Positions 6,094-7,584 of a stretch of DNA of 7,584 nt are shown in pieces. The notes under the pieces were generated by a model. The model was given only the letters and a program-made list of their open reading frames with translations. It was not told the DNA's origin and ran no database searches. Every line of letters begins with the position of its first letter. Position 1 is the first letter of the stretch. Source of the stretch: Pseudomonadota bacterium (GTDB taxonomy: Bacteria; Pseudomonadota; Gammaproteobacteria; Burkholderiales; Burkholderiaceae_D); contig JAEVZY010000045.1 in assembly GCA_023392035.1 (NCBI GenBank), positions 1 through 7,584 on the forward strand, given 5' to 3'. A program made the position numbers and the translations under genes.

Positions 6094-6121
6094 GTGCAAA
6101 CCCTTGCACGTGAACGGTTCA
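6094..6121. promoter_or_regulatory. Candidate NtrC site 3 (proximal) overlapping a second inverted repeat
   Basis: TGCACGTGAACGGTTCA (6105-6121) matches TGCAC-N7-GTGCA at nine of ten positions (T for G in the right half). Its centre at 6113 is 42 bp, about four turns, from site 2 and about -73 from the predicted start. The left half also belongs to a perfect inverted repeat GTGCAA-ACCC-TTGCAC (6094-6109). The two symmetries share bases, so one of them may be incidental. Confidence 0.45.
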
Positions 6122-6158
6122 GCGGGCTACGCATGATAGCGGAAGCGCCCGGGCGCGG

Positions 6159-6175
6159 CTGGCACGGTCCCTGCT
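6159..6175 (+). promoter_or_regulatory. Sigma-54 (RpoN) promoter of the porin-glnK-amtB operon
   Basis: CTGGCACGGTCCCTGCT agrees with the sigma-54 consensus YTGGCACGRNNNTTGCW at 16 of 17 positions. It has the invariant GG (-24) at 6161-6162 and GC (-12) at 6173-6174 in correct spacing. Transcription should begin near 6186, giving a leader of about 60 nt before the porin ATG at 6247. The candidate NtrC sites upstream and the nitrogen-regulation genes downstream support it. Confidence 0.85.
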
Positions 6176-6246
6176 AAATGTTGCCGGGGCTCACAGGAAT
6201 CGAGTTCATTTCTCGCCGTACCGACGAACAAATCAAGGGATCCGCC

Positions 6247-7071
6247 ATGAAAAAAACGATATTGGCCGCTGCCATACTCAGCACTTGCGCCGCGAGTGCT
6301 TTCGCCCAGACCGCGGCTCCGGCTGCACCTGCAACACCGGCCGCACCCGCGGCGCCGGCTGCCGCGTCTGACCATACCTTGACCGGCAATATCACCGTGG
6401 CGACCGACTACCGGTTCCGTGGCTTGTCGCAAACCTTCAAGGGTCCGGCCATCCAGGGTGGCTTCGACTATGCGCACAGCAGCGGCTTCTATCTGGGCAA
6501 CTGGAACTCGAACGTCAGCACCACCCAGTACAACAATGGCGCCGGCATTGAAATGGACTTCTACGGCGGCTACAAGTGGGAGCTGGTCAAGGGCGTGACC
6601 GCCGACGTCGGCCTGCTGTACTACTACTATCCGGGCGCCGAGATCACCGGCACCAACAAGAAGTACAACAACGGCGAAATCTATTTCGGCGCCACCTGGG
6701 AGTGGCTGTCCGCCAAGTACAACTACGGCTTGACCGACTTCTTCGGCCTGAACAGCAGCACCGCGCCGGCCGGCCTGGCCAATGGCGACTCCAAGGGCTC
6801 CGGCTATCTGGACGTCACCGCCAACTACGAGTTCATGCCCAAGACCTTCGCGATTGCCCATGTCGGCCATCAGTGGGTGAAAAACTATGGCGCGCTGAAT
6901 TACACCGACTACAAGCTCGGCCTGGCGCGCGACTTCGGCGTGGCAACGGTGACCCTGGCCTATTACAAGGCCAATGGCGCCTCCAACCTGTACACCGTAA
7001 CCAACGCCAACGGCAGCAACAAGAACATCGCCGATGGCAGCTTTGTGCTGTCGGTTTCCAAAACTTTCTGA
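6247..7071 (+). CDS. TorF-family putative porin (TIGR02001 / Gcw_chp), NlmA-like
   Basis: The 274-residue product has a signal peptide (MKKTILAAAILSTCAASAFA, cleavage near residue 20). An Ala/Pro-rich linker follows (about 21-40, mostly PA repeats), then a domain of alternating aromatic beta-strands starting TLTGNITVATDYRFRGLSQ, the hallmark of the family. It ends in a terminal Phe (SVSKTF), the usual C-terminal signal of outer-membrane beta-barrels. It lies ahead of glnK and amtB in the position of orf1/nlmA of Herbaspirillum seropedicae, whose operon is NtrC-dependent. Its role is unproven; an outer-membrane route for ammonium or small nitrogen compounds is a natural guess. The ATG at 6247 has AAGGGA 6 nt upstream. 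An earlier in-frame ATG at 6178 lies before the predicted sigma-54 start and would spoil the signal peptide. glnK follows after 36 bp without a terminator. Confidence 0.9.
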   Translation: MKKTILAAAILSTCAASAFAQTAAPAAPATPAAPAAPAAASDHTLTGNITVATDYRFRGLSQTFKGPAIQGGFDYAHSSGFYLGNWNSNVSTTQYNNGAGIEMDFYGGYKWELVKGVTADVGLLYYYYPGAEITGTNKKYNNGEIYFGATWEWLSAKYNYGLTDFFGLNSSTAPAGLANGDSKGSGYLDVTANYEFMPKTFAIAHVGHQWVKNYGALNYTDYKLGLARDFGVATVTLAYYKANGASNLYTVTNANGSNKNIADGSFVLSVSKTF

Positions 7072-7107
7072 TTCATTCTGATTGAGCGACTCGCGAGCGA
7101 GGACACT

Positions 7108-7446
7108 ATGAAAATGCTGACCGCCATCATCAAGCCGTTCAAGCTGGACGAGGTGCGGGAAGCCTTGTCCGCCATCGGCGTGCAAGGCATCACCGTCACC
7201 GAAGTCAAGGGCTTCGGCCGGCAAAAGGGACACACCGAGTTGTATCGTGGCGCCGAATACGTGGTGGATTTCCTGCCCAAGGTGAAGATCGAAGCGGCGC
7301 TGGACGAGGACATCGTCGAGCGCGCGATCGAAGCCGTCCAGGCTTCGGCCCGCACCGGCAAGATCGGCGACGGCAAGATCTTCGTCTCCGAACTCGAGCA
7401 GGTGGTGCGCATTCGTACCGGCGAAACCGGCAAAGATGCTCTCTGA
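7108..7446 (+). CDS. glnK: PII signal transduction protein GlnK
   Basis: This 112-residue protein has the canonical PII length and motifs: N-terminal MKMLTAIIKPFKLDEVREAL; the T-loop (about 37-55) FGRQKGHTELYRGAEYVVDF with the uridylylation Tyr51; the B-loop TGKIGDGKIF (83-92); and the C-loop arginines Arg101 and Arg103 in VRIRTGE. PII trimers sense ATP/ADP and 2-oxoglutarate and are modified by GlnD. In the unmodified state they bind AmtB and block the channel, and they modulate NtrB and other targets. Linkage to amtB, 13 bp downstream, and the sigma-54/NtrC promoter make this the GlnK-type rather than GlnB-type paralogue. Residue 54 is Asp, as I recall for E. coli GlnB, whereas E. coli GlnK has Asn there, so sequence alone does not separate the two types. 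A GAGGA ribosome-binding site precedes the ATG. Confidence 0.97.
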   Translation: MKMLTAIIKPFKLDEVREALSAIGVQGITVTEVKGFGRQKGHTELYRGAEYVVDFLPKVKIEAALDEDIVERAIEAVQASARTGKIGDGKIFVSELEQVVRIRTGETGKDAL

Positions 7447-7459
7447 TTTGAGGAACCCT

Positions 7460-7584
7460 ATGAACATCAAACTATCAAGCATCCTGGCCGTCGGCGCCTT
7501 CGCGCTGGCCGTCGGCTTCTCCGGCTGGTCCAGCGCTGCGGACGCGCCGGCCGCTTCGGCACCGGCGGCCACTGCAGCAACGGC
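7460..7584 (+). CDS. amtB: Ammonium transporter AmtB, N-terminal part only (cut by window end)
   Basis: An ATG at 7460, with GAGGAA 4 nt upstream and 13 bp after the glnK stop, opens a frame that runs to the window edge (41 complete codons). The visible part is a signal peptide (MNIKLSSILAVGAFALAVGF, then SGWSSAADA) and the start of an Ala/Pro-rich segment (APAASAPAATAAT). No membrane helix of the transporter is reached. Cleavable signal peptides are known for proteobacterial Amt proteins, and glnK is almost always followed by amtB, so the assignment rests mainly on context. The product would be the trimeric inner-membrane ammonium channel regulated by GlnK. Confidence 0.82.
   Translation, partial: MNIKLSSILAVGAFALAVGFSGWSSAADAPAASAPAATAAT

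Noticed and set aside
6010..6099. Longer ubiK starts (ATG at 6030; TTG at 6099).
   Set aside because: The extra residues are not family-like, overlap NtrC-type sites, and lack ribosome-binding sites as good as that of the GTG at 6009; the ATG at 6030 remains possible.
6133..6138. Minus-strand TATCAT as a -10 box for ubiK.
   Set aside because: It matches five of six bases, but no acceptable -35 box lies 15-19 nt upstream, and the leader would exceed 100 nt.
6178..6246. Earlier in-frame ATG for the porin at 6178.
   Set aside because: It precedes the predicted sigma-54 transcription start near 6186, and the extra 23 residues would bury a textbook signal peptide.
7090..7097. CTCGCGAG palindrome between the porin gene and glnK.
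   Set aside because: Only eight bases in high-GC DNA, with no T-run or regulator context; expected by chance.

Overview
The window is high-GC chromosomal DNA with tight gene packing. Protein types and gene order suggest a betaproteobacterium of the order Burkholderiales, most likely Oxalobacteraceae (Herbaspirillum, Janthinobacterium or Massilia type). The pointers are a solitary Bug/TctC-type receptor, and a TIGR02001 (TorF-family) outer-membrane protein directly ahead of glnK and amtB. That order matches the orf1(nlmA)-glnK-amtB operon described in Herbaspirillum seropedicae. The genus is inference.

Minus strand, left part (1-5529). The window opens inside comM (YifB-type AAA+ ATPase; first ~242 residues, carrying the Walker A loop). 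Upstream of it lies a compact four-gene block transcribed leftward in the order GntR/FCD regulator, Amidohydro_3 amidohydrolase, DSD1-type PLP enzyme (D-threonine aldolase / D-serine dehydratase fold), Bug/TctC periplasmic receptor. The first three genes are joined by two ATGA start/stop overlaps and the receptor follows after 74 bp. A perfect 16-bp palindrome, 22 bp before the regulator's TTG start, overlaps a plausible -10 box and is the likely operator. The block reads as a regulated uptake-and-catabolism module. A reasonable guess for its substrate is an N-substituted or amide-linked D-beta-hydroxy amino acid or similar carboxylate, but the substrate cannot be read from sequence.

Middle (5530-6246). 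A rho-independent terminator separates this block from ubiK (BMFP-domain accessory factor for ubiquinone synthesis), also on the minus strand. The ubiK 3' region carries two further hairpins. Between ubiK and the rightward genes is a divergent regulatory region with a near-consensus sigma-54 promoter (16 of 17 positions) and three candidate NtrC sites, with centres 30 and 42 bp apart.

Plus strand, right part (6247-7584). A TorF-family putative porin, glnK (PII signal protein with uridylylation Tyr51) and the beginning of amtB (ammonium channel, cut by the window end) are closely spaced and probably form one nitrogen-limitation operon: outer-membrane protein, cytosolic sensor and inner-membrane channel under one NtrC/sigma-54 promoter.

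No RNA genes, insertion sequences, CRISPR arrays, attachment sites or replication origins were seen. No stretch over 300 bp lacks a gene. The many long antisense reading frames are by-products of high-GC codon use.
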